64,000 bases of DNA from Fusibacter tunisiensis (lineage in GTDB: Bacteria > Bacillota > Clostridia > Peptostreptococcales > Acidaminobacteraceae). The position numbers and the translations under genes were made by a program. Below are positions 54,259 to 64,000 of the stretch, in pieces (position 1 is the first letter of the stretch; every line of letters begins with the position of its first letter). The notes below the pieces were generated by a model. That model saw nothing but the letters and a program-made list of their open reading frames with translations. It had not been told where the DNA came from and did not search any database. The DNA lies in assembly GCF_016908355.1 (NCBI RefSeq), contig NZ_JAFBDT010000005.1:1-64000 (forward strand), written 5' to 3'.

Positions 54259-56466
54259 AATCGGACCCGGCTTATCGAAATAATACCCTTGAATCAAATC
54301 TGACCCGAAAGATTTCAAACGCTGATACTCTGCTTCAGTCTCTACACCTTCAGTAACAACTTTTAAGTTCAAGTCATGGCATATAGAAATGAGATTTTTC
54401 ATAACAGCAGAATTTTCTAAGAAGAGAAACTTATCCTTAAGACCCTTATCAATCTTAACCTTGTCCACTGGCATATACGTCAAATAACTGAGAGACGAAT
54501 AACCAGTTCCAAAATCATCCAAAGAAATTGAAATTCCCTCTGCACGAAGCGCCTCTAACCTCTGAATTGCATAGCCTGAGTTCTCAATTAAAACACTTTC
54601 CGTCACTTCAATTTCCAACAAATACGCTGGTAAGTCATAACGCTTCAAACACGTTTTAATAAACAAAACCAAACTGTTATCATACAATTGCTTAGCCGAT
54701 ATATTGATTGCAATAGGTTTCAAAAGGACCCCATTCTCCCGCCACTTATTCAATTTCCGACAAACCTCTTCCACAATTAAAAAACCAATCGGTACAATTA
54801 ATCCCGACGACTCAGCAATCGGTATAAATTCCACAGGGGACAAGGACGAGGCCTCAATTCTCAAAAGTGCTTCATAAGACACCACATCCCCATCTTCAGC
54901 ACTCACAATAGCTTGATAAAAAAGCACAAATCGCTGTTCTTCTAGGGCACTACGCAGTTCTTTTTCTACATTAACAGCATAGTCAAAATTCGACGTTAAA
55001 GCTTCCGTAAAATAGCAAAATCTATTTTTCCCTTCTTTTTTCGCTTCATACATAGCAATATCGGCTTTCATCAGCAAATCATCGGCAGTAGAAGCATGCA
55101 CAGGGTACTGGCTAATTCCAACACTCGCCGTAATATGATTTTCAATATTTTCAACACTGTTTTCAGCATGTAAGGCCTCAAAAAACGATTGAATACAAGA
55201 CTCAACATCTGAATTCGAAGTCATATCAGGTAAATGAATGGCAAACTCATCACCACCAATTCGGTAAATACTTGCGTCCTGACAAACTGATTTCTCCAAT
55301 ACACTTGCAATATGAATTAAGACTTTATCGCCATATTTATGGCCTTGTGTATCATTAATATTCTTGAAATTATCAATGTCAAAAAGCAAAAGTGTTCCTG
55401 ATTTTTGAATGCCAATAGATTTCCCCAAATCCATTGCATACCGCCTACGATTGTACAAGTTTGTCAAATAATCCCGGTCTGCCAATGCTTGAATCTGATC
55501 CTTTTGCCGACTAATTTCATCATATTGATCGTATAACTCCTCTTCATTTGCTTTTAGCTGATTGACAAGCGCCTCAAGTTCTTCATTATTTTCCATAAGT
55601 TCAGATTCAGAAATTGCCAAAGCATCTGTTGTCGTAAGAAGTCTATAAATAACAAAACTGGAAATTATAGAAATCAACAAACCTATTCCAAGAATTAAAT
55701 AGAATAAAGTAGATTTTCCTTCAAAACCCCCTTTTGGCAATGCAAATAAAAACATGGAAGACTCATATAAAGCAACTTCTGCTGACTGAATTTGACTTTC
55801 ATCTCTGTCAGTCGACTCAAAATTAGACCAAATCACTTGGTCCTTATCTTTCAAGACATCGCGATAACGCCACTCAATCAAATGTGTTTCTGAAAGATCC
55901 ATTATGCCAGAAAGGGCAAGCGTTTTTTCATAATCGAAAATGATTGTAATTTGGCCAAAATAAGTATCTTCATTAACCACTGGAATTCGAGTAATAATTC
56001 CAAGGCCACCTTCCACAAGGTTCACAGGCGCAATTAGCAATGTTTTTAGATTGTCTTTTACATATTGAATAGAAACATTCTGCTCATCATTTACTCCTAA
56101 ATCAATTCCAATAACTGACTTATAAGGTTCATAAGGATAAATATGCGTAATTGTTGTATCTGTAATAAAAGTCATACTTTGAACAGCATCGCTGGCCGAA
56201 TCATAAATGCCTTTAGCAAAATAAGTATAGTCTTCTTGTGTAAAAAATGGATCAATCTCCGCATGCGCCTTGAGACCATTTAACGCAATCATCCTTGAAG
56301 TGATTAAATTCTCCAAGTTCAATTTAATCATTGTCAGTTGATCTTGGACCTCTTTAACATGATTATCATATGTTTTACTGTACTCAATACTGGCAGTAAA
56401 TAGAAACAAACCCATCACCAATATAAAAACAAATATCGAAGCTGAAAGTCTTTTCCTCACACCCAT
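54232..56466 (-). CDS. CHASE-GGDEF-EAL protein (c-di-GMP turnover)
   Basis: 744 residues. TM1 (8-30), an extracytoplasmic CHASE sensor domain (about 40-240, IYPYEPYKSVIGIDLG, GLGIITRIPVV), TM2 (about 255-278), coiled coil, GGDEF domain (about 335-480) with YRIGGDEFAIHL and no clear I-site, then EAL domain (about 490-735) with YEALLRIE, INISAKQL, EVTESVL, LDDFGTGYSSLSYL, KIDKG, TEGVETE and QGYYF. All phosphodiesterase residues look intact, so it may be bifunctional or mainly degrade c-di-GMP. GGAGGATGACTTGA precedes ATG. The C-terminal GPIGDGGKMDP comes from the repeat. Confidence 0.93.
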   Translation of the reverse strand: MGVRKRLSASIFVFILVMGLFLFTASIEYSKTYDNHVKEVQDQLTMIKLNLENLITSRMIALNGLKAHAEIDPFFTQEDYTYFAKGIYDSASDAVQSMTFITDTTITHIYPYEPYKSVIGIDLGVNDEQNVSIQYVKDNLKTLLIAPVNLVEGGLGIITRIPVVNEDTYFGQITIIFDYEKTLALSGIMDLSETHLIEWRYRDVLKDKDQVIWSNFESTDRDESQIQSAEVALYESSMFLFALPKGGFEGKSTLFYLILGIGLLISIISSFVIYRLLTTTDALAISESELMENNEELEALVNQLKANEEELYDQYDEISRQKDQIQALADRDYLTNLYNRRRYAMDLGKSIGIQKSGTLLLFDIDNFKNINDTQGHKYGDKVLIHIASVLEKSVCQDASIYRIGGDEFAIHLPDMTSNSDVESCIQSFFEALHAENSVENIENHITASVGISQYPVHASTADDLLMKADIAMYEAKKEGKNRFCYFTEALTSNFDYAVNVEKELRSALEEQRFVLFYQAIVSAEDGDVVSYEALLRIEASSLSPVEFIPIAESSGLIVPIGFLIVEEVCRKLNKWRENGVLLKPIAINISAKQLYDNSLVLFIKTCLKRYDLPAYLLEIEVTESVLIENSGYAIQRLEALRAEGISISLDDFGTGYSSLSYLTYMPVDKVKIDKGLKDKFLFLENSAVMKNLISICHDLNLKVVTEGVETEAEYQRLKSFGSDLIQGYYFDKPGPIGDGGKMDP

Positions 56467-56537
56467 TCAAGTCATCCTCCAAAGGTTTATTAACACTTAT
56501 ATTATAATAAAATACCCAACGAAATAACTTGAAAACA

Positions 56538-56562
56538 TAAAAAAGCCCAAGTATCGGGCTTT
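56538..56562 (-). terminator. Terminator after the giant vWA gene
   Basis: AAAAGCCC/GGGCTTTT stem with TTTTTT on the minus strand, between the vWA gene and the GGDEF-EAL gene. Confidence 0.8.
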
Positions 56563-56577
56563 TAATAAATTTCATCC

Positions 56578-56613
56578 GGGGACAGGTCAGGGGTCCATTT
56601 TTCCTCCGTCCCC
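56578..56613 (-). repeat. REP-like single-arm repeat (5' of GGDEF-EAL gene)
   Basis: GGGGACAGGTCAGGGGTCCATTTTTCC... to CGTCCCC. Differs from 54223-54258 at two positions. It begins about 110 bases upstream of the GGDEF-EAL start and ends 7 bases before the stop of the giant vWA gene. Confidence 0.9.
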
Positions 56614-56620
56614 AGATAAA

Positions 56621-59600
56621 TCAACCTTGCGTCAGTATCGCTTCTGGCGAATGGGCATAGGTATACAAGGCTTGATTTTCCGCATAGTCTTGTGGATCGT
56701 AAACAACAGATACGGTGTTTAACAGTGCCCTTAACTCATCCAATGTTGATACATCCTTAAACTTAAGCGCTCCTGCAAGGCTCATCATTGGCGCATCCAC
56801 GTCCAGTATAGCCTCTGAATCGGGATCTAAGGTTTCGGCCTTTAACTGGGCCTGGGACAAGTCTGTTTTTTGGGCTTCATACCGTAAAATACTGGCCTCA
56901 ATTGCCGCGCTCAATGCTTGAGTGTACCCATCTTCATACACATATGGTGCCTTTCGGGTCAATAAACTTAAATCAAACTCGCCCTTCGATACGGGAACAG
57001 CCAAATCTTCAAACAAGGTAGATTGCAATGTATAAGGCGTATCTGGATGCACTCTGAAAATCACAAATCCACGCCTTGCTGTGCCATCGTAAATGATGGT
57101 GTCATCATCTAAACCAAGAACAAGTTCGCTTGTATAGGCACTTGGCCCAACAACAAGTTCATTTTCCTGAAGCCTAGGAGACGCAAATCCACTCAGCCCA
57201 CTGCTGCTTAACGCAAGTTCCAACCGCTTCTCGATAACTTGATCCAAATCAGGGTCTTCCATTAAATCCTGTATTTGGTGGCCCTCATGGACCAGCCTAA
57301 ACGAGTCAATTACCCCACGGCTTGCAAACCCATCTTTATGATCAAAAAAGCTAATATCCAGTACAATAAAATCACTTCCAAATTCAGCGATATCCCCATT
57401 GGAATACCCCAATTGATTGATTTTGACATCAAAATAGTCATGACTAGATGTGGCCAGTGCCGGGCCTGTTGAAAAAATCGATCCACTTTTAGCAGGCACT
57501 CTTACATCTTCATTCACAAGGTCCACCAAAATTTCAGCACCAGTGTTTTCAAGCGCTTCTGGCATAAGAAATGCAAATAAAACTGGATTTTGAGCCCCTG
57601 GAGATACCATTTGCTCAGCCAGCATTCCATAAGGCAAAAGTTCAGTGGCACTATGAATTGGATAATAAAAATCCCCTTGATCGGTCTTGCTAATTAAATG
57701 AATTCTCTCTTGAGGATTCAAGCTTAAATTGGCTTGCAACATTGCCTGAAATCGCCCGCGTACCACATTGAAGATGTTGTTGTCATTTGCATTAACATGC
57801 TTGCCAATACTGGCTTCACCGGTGGTTTGATCCACCATAAGTTTAAACCCCTTATGGAAATCAGTGCCCACGTCAAGCGGAAGGTCCTCTAAAGTTTCAG
57901 GCACAAGTGCCATTTCACCCACAAGCGGCATATGAATGTGGCCATAGTCCGTATCATAATAATGCAAGGACAATTCACTCATCCCAGTTTTGGGAACCAA
58001 GAAAACCAAGACGCCTTCTAGGTCTGATTGTGGTTCAAGATTTACCGATGTCTCGCCTGGAGTCACCAGAGGTGTCTCGGCAATCCATGTTGCTGGAGAT
58101 ACTGGGTGGGTCGAGTTGTTATTATAGGTTAAAGAAAAATGATTAAAGACATTGGGAATCACGTAGGGCACTTCTGCATCCACTTTTTTCCCATTTGCTG
58201 CCGATGACCCCACCCAATTGGCTGGATGGCCACTGCCATCTGGATATACAATAACTTCCTGTTTTGGCAGCACGTGATCCAGTTTAAGAAAAACTGCAGC
58301 AAATCGCATCTCATCTGGCGCTTGAACCCCATTAAATGCACCCAGAAATACCAATTCATCTGCATGGATTGCCATAGCTTCATTTTGTCGTGTTTCATTA
58401 AGGTCTATCCGTTTCTGAATTTTTACAGCTTCTTTTGGCAACTGATCCCCTGAGAGAAATTTGGATGTTTTGGCGTCATATTGATCTAATTTTGCCCCTA
58501 TTTCATACCGGACGGCATCCACAAGTTCTGCTTTTCCCACCTGTTTTACTGGTGTCAGTTTTGCTAGGGCACTTGCACTAAAATACGCTGCCAGCCCGTC
58601 TTCTTCCTCTTTTCGAACTTGTATAGACACGGTGCTCATGCTGTTTTGGGTTTCAGTTTGCATACTGGCCAGTAAAGCGTCCGTACTCTGTTTAATAATG
58701 GTCGCATCTTCTGAAATCACATAGGCGCCTCCAGAACGTTCAGCAGTGCTTAAATAATCTGCTTCATTAAGGCCTTCCCCTAGACCCAGCCAAAGAACAT
58801 TTACCCCTTCTTCAGCAATTTCATCCAATATTGTGTCGAATTTCGCGCGGTCTTCATCAGAAACAGAGAGGGCCGCATCCGTTAGATACACCATCACTTT
58901 TTGTGTGCTCGGAATGGCTGCCAATGTTTTGTAGCCGACTTTTACAGAATCCAGTATATTCGTCCCACCGCCTGCCTGCAAAAGGCTTAGAGCCCTAAGT
59001 GCCTTGAGTTTATCAGAGGTCAACAGTTGATTGACATACACTTCATTGTTAAAACTCATTATTTGAATTTGAGTATGGTCTGGCAATTGTGCAATAAACC
59101 CATGAAAGAGATTTTTCATTTTTTCCATTCGATGGCCCGTGGTTTCATCCCATTCCATATCCATAGAGCTACTGATATCAACAACGATGTTTACAATAGG
59201 CACATCGCTTGGTGCCACTTGAGTGGGTCTCTTATAAGTTGCTGTATACGTTGCATTAATCTTGTCATTAATGGCTGTAAATACCGCTGACAAAGCATTT
59301 TGATCTTCAGCGCTAAAGTATTGTCCGCCCCCTATTTTTGACACCGTTTTTAGGACAGCCCCATCATGGCCTTCTCCAAATCCAATCCCAAAAAGTTGAA
59401 CAGATGAAGCTTCTAGTCCCGCAATTACAGCATCAAGGCTTGTCATATCCGGTGTGATTTTATGATCTGGTAGTTCATTCGTACCATCTGTGAAAACCAC
59501 TAGGGTTGCGCGTTCTAGGTTTTCAATTAGGGCAATGCTTTCAAGAATGCCATCATAAAGCGCCGTATACCCGCCTACGGAAATATCCTTAAGCGCCTGA

Positions 59601-61057
59601 ATGCCTTCTGCTTTTGTTTTTCCCTCAAAAACCCGAACTTCAGTGTCAAAGTCTATAACTCTAAGGTGGGTCCCCTCTGGCAAACCTTCTATAAAGATTT
59701 GTGCCGCTTTAAGCGTCGCCTCCATTTGACCTTTCATGGATCCAGATGAATCGATGAGCAAGGCAACACTTGGTGGCGTCAAGACACTTGTTATTGAAAC
59801 AAGTTCCACTGGGTCGCTACCTTCTCTTACAATGGTGTTTTCCATATTTGGATCAATGCCTTCAGTGCGTTTGTCCACTAAACTAAAATCAAATTGGACT
59901 GTATCCCCCAGTTCTTTAATGTTTTCAATTTTAAGTCCTTCTGTTGATAAATCAGCCCCATCTTTTATGCTAAAAGCTTTTTCCAGCAAATAAGGCAATT
60001 CAACTCTTGTTTGATACCCTGCCTGAACTGGAATAAGTTGCGTGCCATATTGATTTACCAAACTCTTTCCTTTCGGTGTGATTTCTGCACGCCAAAGTCC
60101 GCTCGGCAGATACACGAGAAAATCCCCTTCTTCTGTTCTATCGACAATTGGAGCACCGGCGTATTCTGGATGGACAATACTGGTGTTTTTCCCATCTGGA
60201 AAAAAGGCAACGCCATCAGCTTCCTTGGCACTAATAATTACCGCACCAAGGTCTTCGCTGCCACGTATTTTTGTGACATCACCAAGGGCGTGTAACTTAA
60301 ATTGTAATTTTTCAGGCGAATCGTTCCACGACACCTTACAAACTGCCACCTCCTCATCCAGTGGCAAATCATTAAGTCGATAGTAGGTTTCAATTTCTGA
60401 GTCTAATGTTGCACTATATACTTGATCTCTCTTGTAAGCATCAAATGCAAATTCTTGATAAATATCCAGACTGATTGTACCGCCTTCTAGAAAAATTTCT
60501 GCACTTATGAAGTCAGTATCGGGATTATAAATCATAAAAGTTGCTTCATTATAAGGGTAATCCTCTGGATTAATGTCTACTGTCCCACCTGGTCTCAAGC
60601 TTGCTTCACTAATGATGTCCAATCTAAAAGAATCCGAGTTATCTGTTAGCTGTCCCCAATGTTGTGCGCCATTTTGGTCTTCAATGGAAAAAACGACACC
60701 ATAACTGTGAGTCCCTTCTATCGTCCCACCTATTTCTACAATGTAGCGTTTAAAGTCTCTTATGTAAAAATCATAATCAGGGTCTTCAGAATTTTCCTGT
60801 TTTGGTATACTCAAGTACCATAAGTTACCATACGCATTCCTTGTCTTAGCATACAATTGATTTGTATAATAATTGAATTGAAAATAACTGTTCGCTTCAT
60901 ACTGTATTTCACTATACGAGTCCGCTTCACCCAGCGGGTTTACTTTTGGCACAGGATTCGGCCAATTGGAAACAACTTCTGTGTTAAATGACCAAACGCT
61001 TGGCGTATTTTCATCGTCTTCTGAAACTTCCACATTACTTCTCAACGCAATGGTCAT
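56621..61057 (-). CDS. Giant protein with two von Willebrand factor A domains
   Basis: About 1478 residues. Beta-rich N-terminal region (to about 410), a first vWA domain (SVALLIDSSGSMKGQMEATL, MIDAS DxSxS, TDGTN), a second vWA domain (VNIVVDISSSMDMEWDE, GGGTNI, YLTDAAL), then a long C-terminal region without clear motifs. Such proteins normally are secreted adhesins, but no signal peptide is seen. The frame enters the type III repeat directly before the ATG at 61057, and reading further (MSVGDRAGVRFSSVPKR) is pure repeat sequence without a ribosome site. The 5' end with signal peptide therefore seems to be lost or replaced. Function and localisation are uncertain. Confidence 0.78.
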   Translation of the reverse strand: MTIALRSNVEVSEDDENTPSVWSFNTEVVSNWPNPVPKVNPLGEADSYSEIQYEANSYFQFNYYTNQLYAKTRNAYGNLWYLSIPKQENSEDPDYDFYIRDFKRYIVEIGGTIEGTHSYGVVFSIEDQNGAQHWGQLTDNSDSFRLDIISEASLRPGGTVDINPEDYPYNEATFMIYNPDTDFISAEIFLEGGTISLDIYQEFAFDAYKRDQVYSATLDSEIETYYRLNDLPLDEEVAVCKVSWNDSPEKLQFKLHALGDVTKIRGSEDLGAVIISAKEADGVAFFPDGKNTSIVHPEYAGAPIVDRTEEGDFLVYLPSGLWRAEITPKGKSLVNQYGTQLIPVQAGYQTRVELPYLLEKAFSIKDGADLSTEGLKIENIKELGDTVQFDFSLVDKRTEGIDPNMENTIVREGSDPVELVSITSVLTPPSVALLIDSSGSMKGQMEATLKAAQIFIEGLPEGTHLRVIDFDTEVRVFEGKTKAEGIQALKDISVGGYTALYDGILESIALIENLERATLVVFTDGTNELPDHKITPDMTSLDAVIAGLEASSVQLFGIGFGEGHDGAVLKTVSKIGGGQYFSAEDQNALSAVFTAINDKINATYTATYKRPTQVAPSDVPIVNIVVDISSSMDMEWDETTGHRMEKMKNLFHGFIAQLPDHTQIQIMSFNNEVYVNQLLTSDKLKALRALSLLQAGGGTNILDSVKVGYKTLAAIPSTQKVMVYLTDAALSVSDEDRAKFDTILDEIAEEGVNVLWLGLGEGLNEADYLSTAERSGGAYVISEDATIIKQSTDALLASMQTETQNSMSTVSIQVRKEEEDGLAAYFSASALAKLTPVKQVGKAELVDAVRYEIGAKLDQYDAKTSKFLSGDQLPKEAVKIQKRIDLNETRQNEAMAIHADELVFLGAFNGVQAPDEMRFAAVFLKLDHVLPKQEVIVYPDGSGHPANWVGSSAANGKKVDAEVPYVIPNVFNHFSLTYNNNSTHPVSPATWIAETPLVTPGETSVNLEPQSDLEGVLVFLVPKTGMSELSLHYYDTDYGHIHMPLVGEMALVPETLEDLPLDVGTDFHKGFKLMVDQTTGEASIGKHVNANDNNIFNVVRGRFQAMLQANLSLNPQERIHLISKTDQGDFYYPIHSATELLPYGMLAEQMVSPGAQNPVLFAFLMPEALENTGAEILVDLVNEDVRVPAKSGSIFSTGPALATSSHDYFDVKINQLGYSNGDIAEFGSDFIVLDISFFDHKDGFASRGVIDSFRLVHEGHQIQDLMEDPDLDQVIEKRLELALSSSGLSGFASPRLQENELVVGPSAYTSELVLGLDDDTIIYDGTARRGFVIFRVHPDTPYTLQSTLFEDLAVPVSKGEFDLSLLTRKAPYVYEDGYTQALSAAIEASILRYEAQKTDLSQAQLKAETLDPDSEAILDVDAPMMSLAGALKFKDVSTLDELRALLNTVSVVYDPQDYAENQALYTYAHSPEAILTQG

Positions 61058-61063
61058 GCGTTT

Positions 61064-61265
61064 GGGGACGGAGGAAAAACGGACCCCTGCCCTGTCCCCA
61101 ACTGACATAACATAGTCAATTCAACATGGGGACCGCTTTCTCAAAACGAAAAAAAATGTGGGCCAAAACGCATATTGTTTTGATCCACATTTAATCTTAA
61201 ATCTTCAGCCCACAACACCTTTTCCATCTGGGGACAGGGTGGGGGTCCGTTTTCCCTCCGTCCCC
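61064..61265. repeat. REP-like composite repeat, type III (downstream of chemoreceptor gene)
   Basis: Arm GGGGACGGAGGAAAAACGGA... to CTGTCCCC (61064-61099), a 130-base centre, and an inverted arm GGGGACAGGGTGGGGGTCCG... to CGTCCCC (61230-61265). The centre has a terminator on the minus strand (AATGTGGATCAAAAC / GTTTTGGCCCACATT and a U-run, 61150-61194) that would end the chemoreceptor transcript. It abuts the chemoreceptor stop (TAAGCGTTTGGGG). Confidence 0.93.
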
Positions 61266-61271
61266 AAACGC

Positions 61272-63272
61272 TTACATCTTAAACTTAGAAATACTCCTTA
61301 ACATTGCTTCCGATAACTTAGCCAACTCTTCACTGGCATCAGCAATTTGTGCCATAGCAGCTGTTTGCTCCTCCACGGATGCAGACGCTTCTTCAGTACC
61401 CGCTGCATTTTGTTGCGATATTAAAGATAAATCATCCATAATTTGAATCATTTGATCTTTCTTCTTCAGCATAATATCACTTGCATCATTTAAGTCAGAA
61501 ACAACATTTTTAACAGACTCTATAGATTGGGCAATTCCATTAAACTTATCTTCCGTTTCTTTTAGACTCACAATCTGTTCATCCGCAATAACCCGCGTAA
61601 CCCCCATCGTTTCAACTGCATTTTGTGTTTTCATCCCCAATTCCACAATAACTTCAGAAATTTCATTTGCAAATGTATTGGACTGCTCAGCCAATTTTCT
61701 AATTTCATCTGCAACAACGGCAAAACCTTTACCAGCTTCACCAGCTCGAGCCGCTTCAATAGCAGCATTTAAAGCTAAAAGATTTGTCTGATCTGCTATA
61801 TTTTTAATCATATCACTGGCGCGCTCAATTTTTTCAGCACTTTGATTTGCTTCAATTACAATGCTCTCAACTTCTTTTGATGACGCATTGCTTTTGTTTG
61901 TTTTATTTTCCAATTCTTTAAGCACCACAAAGCCTTCATTTTTCAGCTTATCAACAGTCTCAGCTGACTGGTTCAAGACTTTAATTAGATTCAGTTCATC
62001 CGTAATTATTTCCCCTAAAGAATCAATCTCATCAGCTCCTGTACTGGATTTTTGAGACTGATCTGAGGCACCATTTGCAATCTCTTCAATTGTTTTCGCC
62101 ACTTCATCAGCCGCAAGTGCTGACTGCTGGCTCGTTGCCGTAAGCTCTTCAGAAGACGCTGCCACGCTACCTGCATCTTGTGAAATATCAGAAATCAAAA
62201 GAATTAAATTCTGACGCATTGCATTTAAGGCTCGTGTGATGACACCAATTTCATCTTCAGAATTCATGTACTTTTCATTGACTGAATTGTCATTGTTCAA
62301 ATCATACTCTGATATTTTTATTATATCTCCAGACAAAGCGGTAATCGGCCTTGCAATTGATTTTCCAATAATGACGGCAATGACGATCCCAATTAACAAA
62401 AACACAGCAGCAATTATTATCAGTAAAGTGCGCATATTTCTAACTGGTTCTAAAACTTCTTCATCAAACGCTGCATTTAGGACCAGCCATTCCGTTTCCG
62501 CAATTGGGGCATACCCTACCACCATTTGAATTCTATCAAGTGTATAATTATCAACGCCTTCACTGGTATTTAGTGCATTTTCAACCATCCTAGCCACTGA
62601 TGCGTATGTTTCATCTTCTTTTGCATTATCTAAATAATTCACCTGCTCCATAACATTCTGACGGTCCGGATGGGCTACAATAATTCCTTTTTTATTTACC
62701 ATGTAAACAAACCCTTTTTCGCCATATCCCATAGTGTTGGTAATGTCCGCAAGCATGTTTCCATCACCTCTGGCAATTAGAACGCCTACAATTTGTTCAT
62801 TTGAAAATATAGGAACAGCATACATTAAAACGGCCTGATTGGTGACTCTGCTAATAATTACATCAGACACATTAGGCGTTCCCTCTAAAGCTTTTTGAAT
62901 ATAGCCACGGTCACCAAGTTCTGCTGTATCCCCTGTTAATACATAAGTTGCCAATCCATCTGGGCTAACTACTGCCATATCCAAATAACCGAGTTTTTCA
63001 ATATCAGGTGCTAGAGCATTTTGTTGCATCGTCCATTCCATAGTCTGGACACGTTGTCTATTTGCAAGCTCCTGCAAAACTCTTAAATTGCCATCAACTG
63101 TAATTTTTATTTCTTTCGCCGCTAAATGACTTGTTTCAAGTAAAGAAGCTTCCGCTTGTTCTGTGACAGTATTGGATGAAAAAAAAGTTGCTGTGACCCC
63201 CATACCAACAGTAACCACTATAACCAAAATTCCAATGTACAGTATAATCTTCGTCGCCAATCCTTTACGCAT
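61272..63272 (-). CDS. Methyl-accepting chemotaxis protein
   Basis: 666 residues. TM1 (about 10-32), extracellular dCache-type sensor (about 35-280, with [44 protein letters not shown]), TM2 (about 285-305), HAMP (about 306-360), and a cytoplasmic signalling domain whose hairpin tip reads [38 protein letters not shown]. Family role: bind a small ligand and control CheA. AGGGGGGATTTT precedes ATG. It lies alone between two type III repeats. Confidence 0.95.
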   Translation of the reverse strand: MRKGLATKIILYIGILVIVVTVGMGVTATFFSSNTVTEQAEASLLETSHLAAKEIKITVDGNLRVLQELANRQRVQTMEWTMQQNALAPDIEKLGYLDMAVVSPDGLATYVLTGDTAELGDRGYIQKALEGTPNVSDVIISRVTNQAVLMYAVPIFSNEQIVGVLIARGDGNMLADITNTMGYGEKGFVYMVNKKGIIVAHPDRQNVMEQVNYLDNAKEDETYASVARMVENALNTSEGVDNYTLDRIQMVVGYAPIAETEWLVLNAAFDEEVLEPVRNMRTLLIIIAAVFLLIGIVIAVIIGKSIARPITALSGDIIKISEYDLNNDNSVNEKYMNSEDEIGVITRALNAMRQNLILLISDISQDAGSVAASSEELTATSQQSALAADEVAKTIEEIANGASDQSQKSSTGADEIDSLGEIITDELNLIKVLNQSAETVDKLKNEGFVVLKELENKTNKSNASSKEVESIVIEANQSAEKIERASDMIKNIADQTNLLALNAAIEAARAGEAGKGFAVVADEIRKLAEQSNTFANEISEVIVELGMKTQNAVETMGVTRVIADEQIVSLKETEDKFNGIAQSIESVKNVVSDLNDASDIMLKKKDQMIQIMDDLSLISQQNAAGTEEASASVEEQTAAMAQIADASEELAKLSEAMLRSISKFKM

Positions 63273-63345
63273 AAAATCCCCCCTAATATAATTTCGTTAA
63301 GTTATTATCATATGTATACCCGAATGCACCCGAACCTAACCATCT

Positions 63346-63547
63346 GGGGACGGAGGAAAAACGGACCCCTGCCCTGTCCCCAACTGACATAACATAGTCA
63401 ATTCAACATGGGGACATATTTTCTCAAAATGAAAAAAATGTGGACCAAAACACATATTGTTTTGATCCACATTCAATCCTAAATCTTCAGCCCATCACAC
63501 CTTTTTCATCTAGGGACAGGGTGGGGGTCCATTTTCCCTCCGTCCCC
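63346..63547. repeat. REP-like composite repeat, type III (upstream of chemoreceptor gene)
   Basis: Near-identical to 61064-61265 over about 200 bases (a few substitutions: ACATATTTTCTCAAAATG against ACCGCTTTCTCAAAACG, ATTTTCC against GTTTTCC), in the same orientation. The interval 63273-63729 otherwise holds only the chemoreceptor leader, a terminator and a mini-ORF. Confidence 0.93.
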
Positions 63548-63553
63548 AAACGA

Positions 63554-63592
63554 ACAAAAGCGTAGATCAGAATAAAATCTGACCTACGCTTT
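63554..63592 (-). terminator. Strong bidirectional hairpin upstream of the chemoreceptor region
   Basis: AAAGCGTAGATCAGA and TCTGACCTACGCTTT form a 15-bp stem with an ATAAAA loop; a short U-run follows on the minus strand. Confidence 0.7.
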
Positions 63593-63609
63593 AACTTGAT
63601 TTAAACGCG

Positions 63610-63639
63610 CTAGCGTTTAAGCCACCTCTCAATTTTCAA
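63610..63639 (-). other. Nine-codon mini-ORF with strong ribosome site
   Basis: On the minus strand AAAGGAGGTTGATTAGA precedes TTG, encoding MKIERWLKR and a stop inside the palindrome AAACGCGCTAGCGTTT. It could be a leader peptide or the beginning of a lost gene cut by that palindrome. Low certainty. Confidence 0.25.
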
Positions 63640-63729
63640 TCTAATCAACCTCCTTTCATAGAAGTATTAACCGGTTAAGTACATTTTCCCATACAGGCCT
63701 TCATTTATCCAGCTAAAACATTTTTTAAC

Positions 63730-63993
63730 TTATTTTTTAGCATAGACAATTTTTTTGATTGCGGCCTCGCTTAAACGATAAAGCTCAGCCAATTCAGAAA
63801 TACTAGATGACTCACCAAAAGATTTTCGAATCCTTGCATTTCTTGCATCAAGTTCTTTTCGAAGTCCTGTGTGATTTCCCCAACCCGCTCTACCGGAGGA
63901 TTTAGGCACATAAATCACCATGCCTTCAGAATACTTTTGTACTTCCTCGAGTAGGTGAGTTGGCAAAATTTCTGCTGCATTTTTGTAATTCAA
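63730..63993 (-). CDS. CD3324-like small HTH protein (near window edge)
   Basis: 87 residues as read from TTG 63993; the upstream control region lies outside the window, so the start is uncertain. NYKNAAEILPTHLLEEVQKY, EGMVIYVPKSSGRAGWG, RKELDARNARIRKSFGE and the C-terminal HTH-like SISELAELYRLSEAAIKKIV match the CD3324/Mor-like family of short Firmicute proteins. They are thought to be DNA-binding; the target is unknown. Confidence 0.75.
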   Translation of the reverse strand: MNYKNAAEILPTHLLEEVQKYSEGMVIYVPKSSGRAGWGNHTGLRKELDARNARIRKSFGESSSISELAELYRLSEAAIKKIVYAKK

Positions 63994-64000
63994 AATAATT

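Overview
The window looks like a chromosomal segment of a low-GC, AT-rich Gram-positive anaerobe of the class Clostridia. The signs are strong GGAGG ribosome sites, S-layer-homology (SLH) surface proteins, Firmicute-type modular type IV pilins, c-di-GMP-I and SAM-I riboswitches and a Tn4451/Tn5397-like mobilizable element. No rRNA or tRNA gene was seen. Genus-level placement is not possible from the sequence alone.

Layout. 0.2-2.7 kb (minus): an ABC exporter operon (ATPase plus two permeases). 2.85-4.3 kb: a dodecin gene, a heliorhodopsin gene broken by two frameshifts at A7 tracts, and a small unknown acidic protein. 4.4-12.8 kb (minus): two tandem, paralogous type IV pilin operons. Each encodes a PilX-like protein, a vWA-tipped prepilin and a second prepilin, and each is preceded by a c-di-GMP-I (GEMM) riboswitch with a terminator. 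13.0-14.0 kb: an SLH protein. 14.2-18.9 kb: a his operon in which hisG, hisD, hisC and hisB carry internal deletions while hisH, hisA, hisF and hisIE look intact. 18.9-20.3 kb: a PAS-GGDEF diguanylate cyclase. 20.5-32.9 kb: a katG gene split by a 10.2-kb mobilizable element (large serine recombinase, TnpV, MobQ relaxase with an IncQ-like oriT, a tyrosine recombinase, replication proteins and TnpW). Its cargo is a TetR-controlled operon of a cytidylate-kinase-like protein and a Na+/H+-antiporter-like protein. 32.9-38.6 kb (minus): a surface-protein operon ending in a diguanylate cyclase. 38.8-40.1 kb: a 12-TM LuxR-type regulator. 40.3-43.0 kb: SAM-I riboswitch and metNIQ. 43.1-47.4 kb (minus): a ppx remnant, a membrane hydrolase and TldE/TldD. 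47.5-52.5 kb (minus): a four-gene two-component/HDOD signalling operon. 52.5-64 kb: an esterase, an internally deleted SDR, a CHASE-GGDEF-EAL protein, a giant vWA surface protein, a chemoreceptor and a CD3324-like HTH protein cut close to the window edge.

Two themes run through the window. The first is c-di-GMP and surface behaviour: two c-di-GMP riboswitches drive pilin operons, and three GGDEF proteins (one with EAL), a chemoreceptor, SLH/vWA surface proteins and a histidine-kinase cluster lie nearby. The second is a dense family of REP-like inverted repeats (core GGGGACGGAGG...CCTCCGTCCCC) at 13 loci. They sit at gene boundaries, often a few bases from start or stop codons. In five cases the same repeat subtype occurs on both sides of one gene or operon (SLH protein, PAS-GGDEF, metNIQ, GGDEF-EAL, chemoreceptor). 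Some copies enclose a rho-independent terminator, several supply the terminal codons of the adjacent protein, and some border truncated genes (katG end, ppx, giant vWA protein). No transposase for them is present here.

Decay is widespread (his genes, ppx, SDR, heliorhodopsin, katG), so either real genome erosion or sequencing and assembly error in homopolymers and repeats has to be considered.
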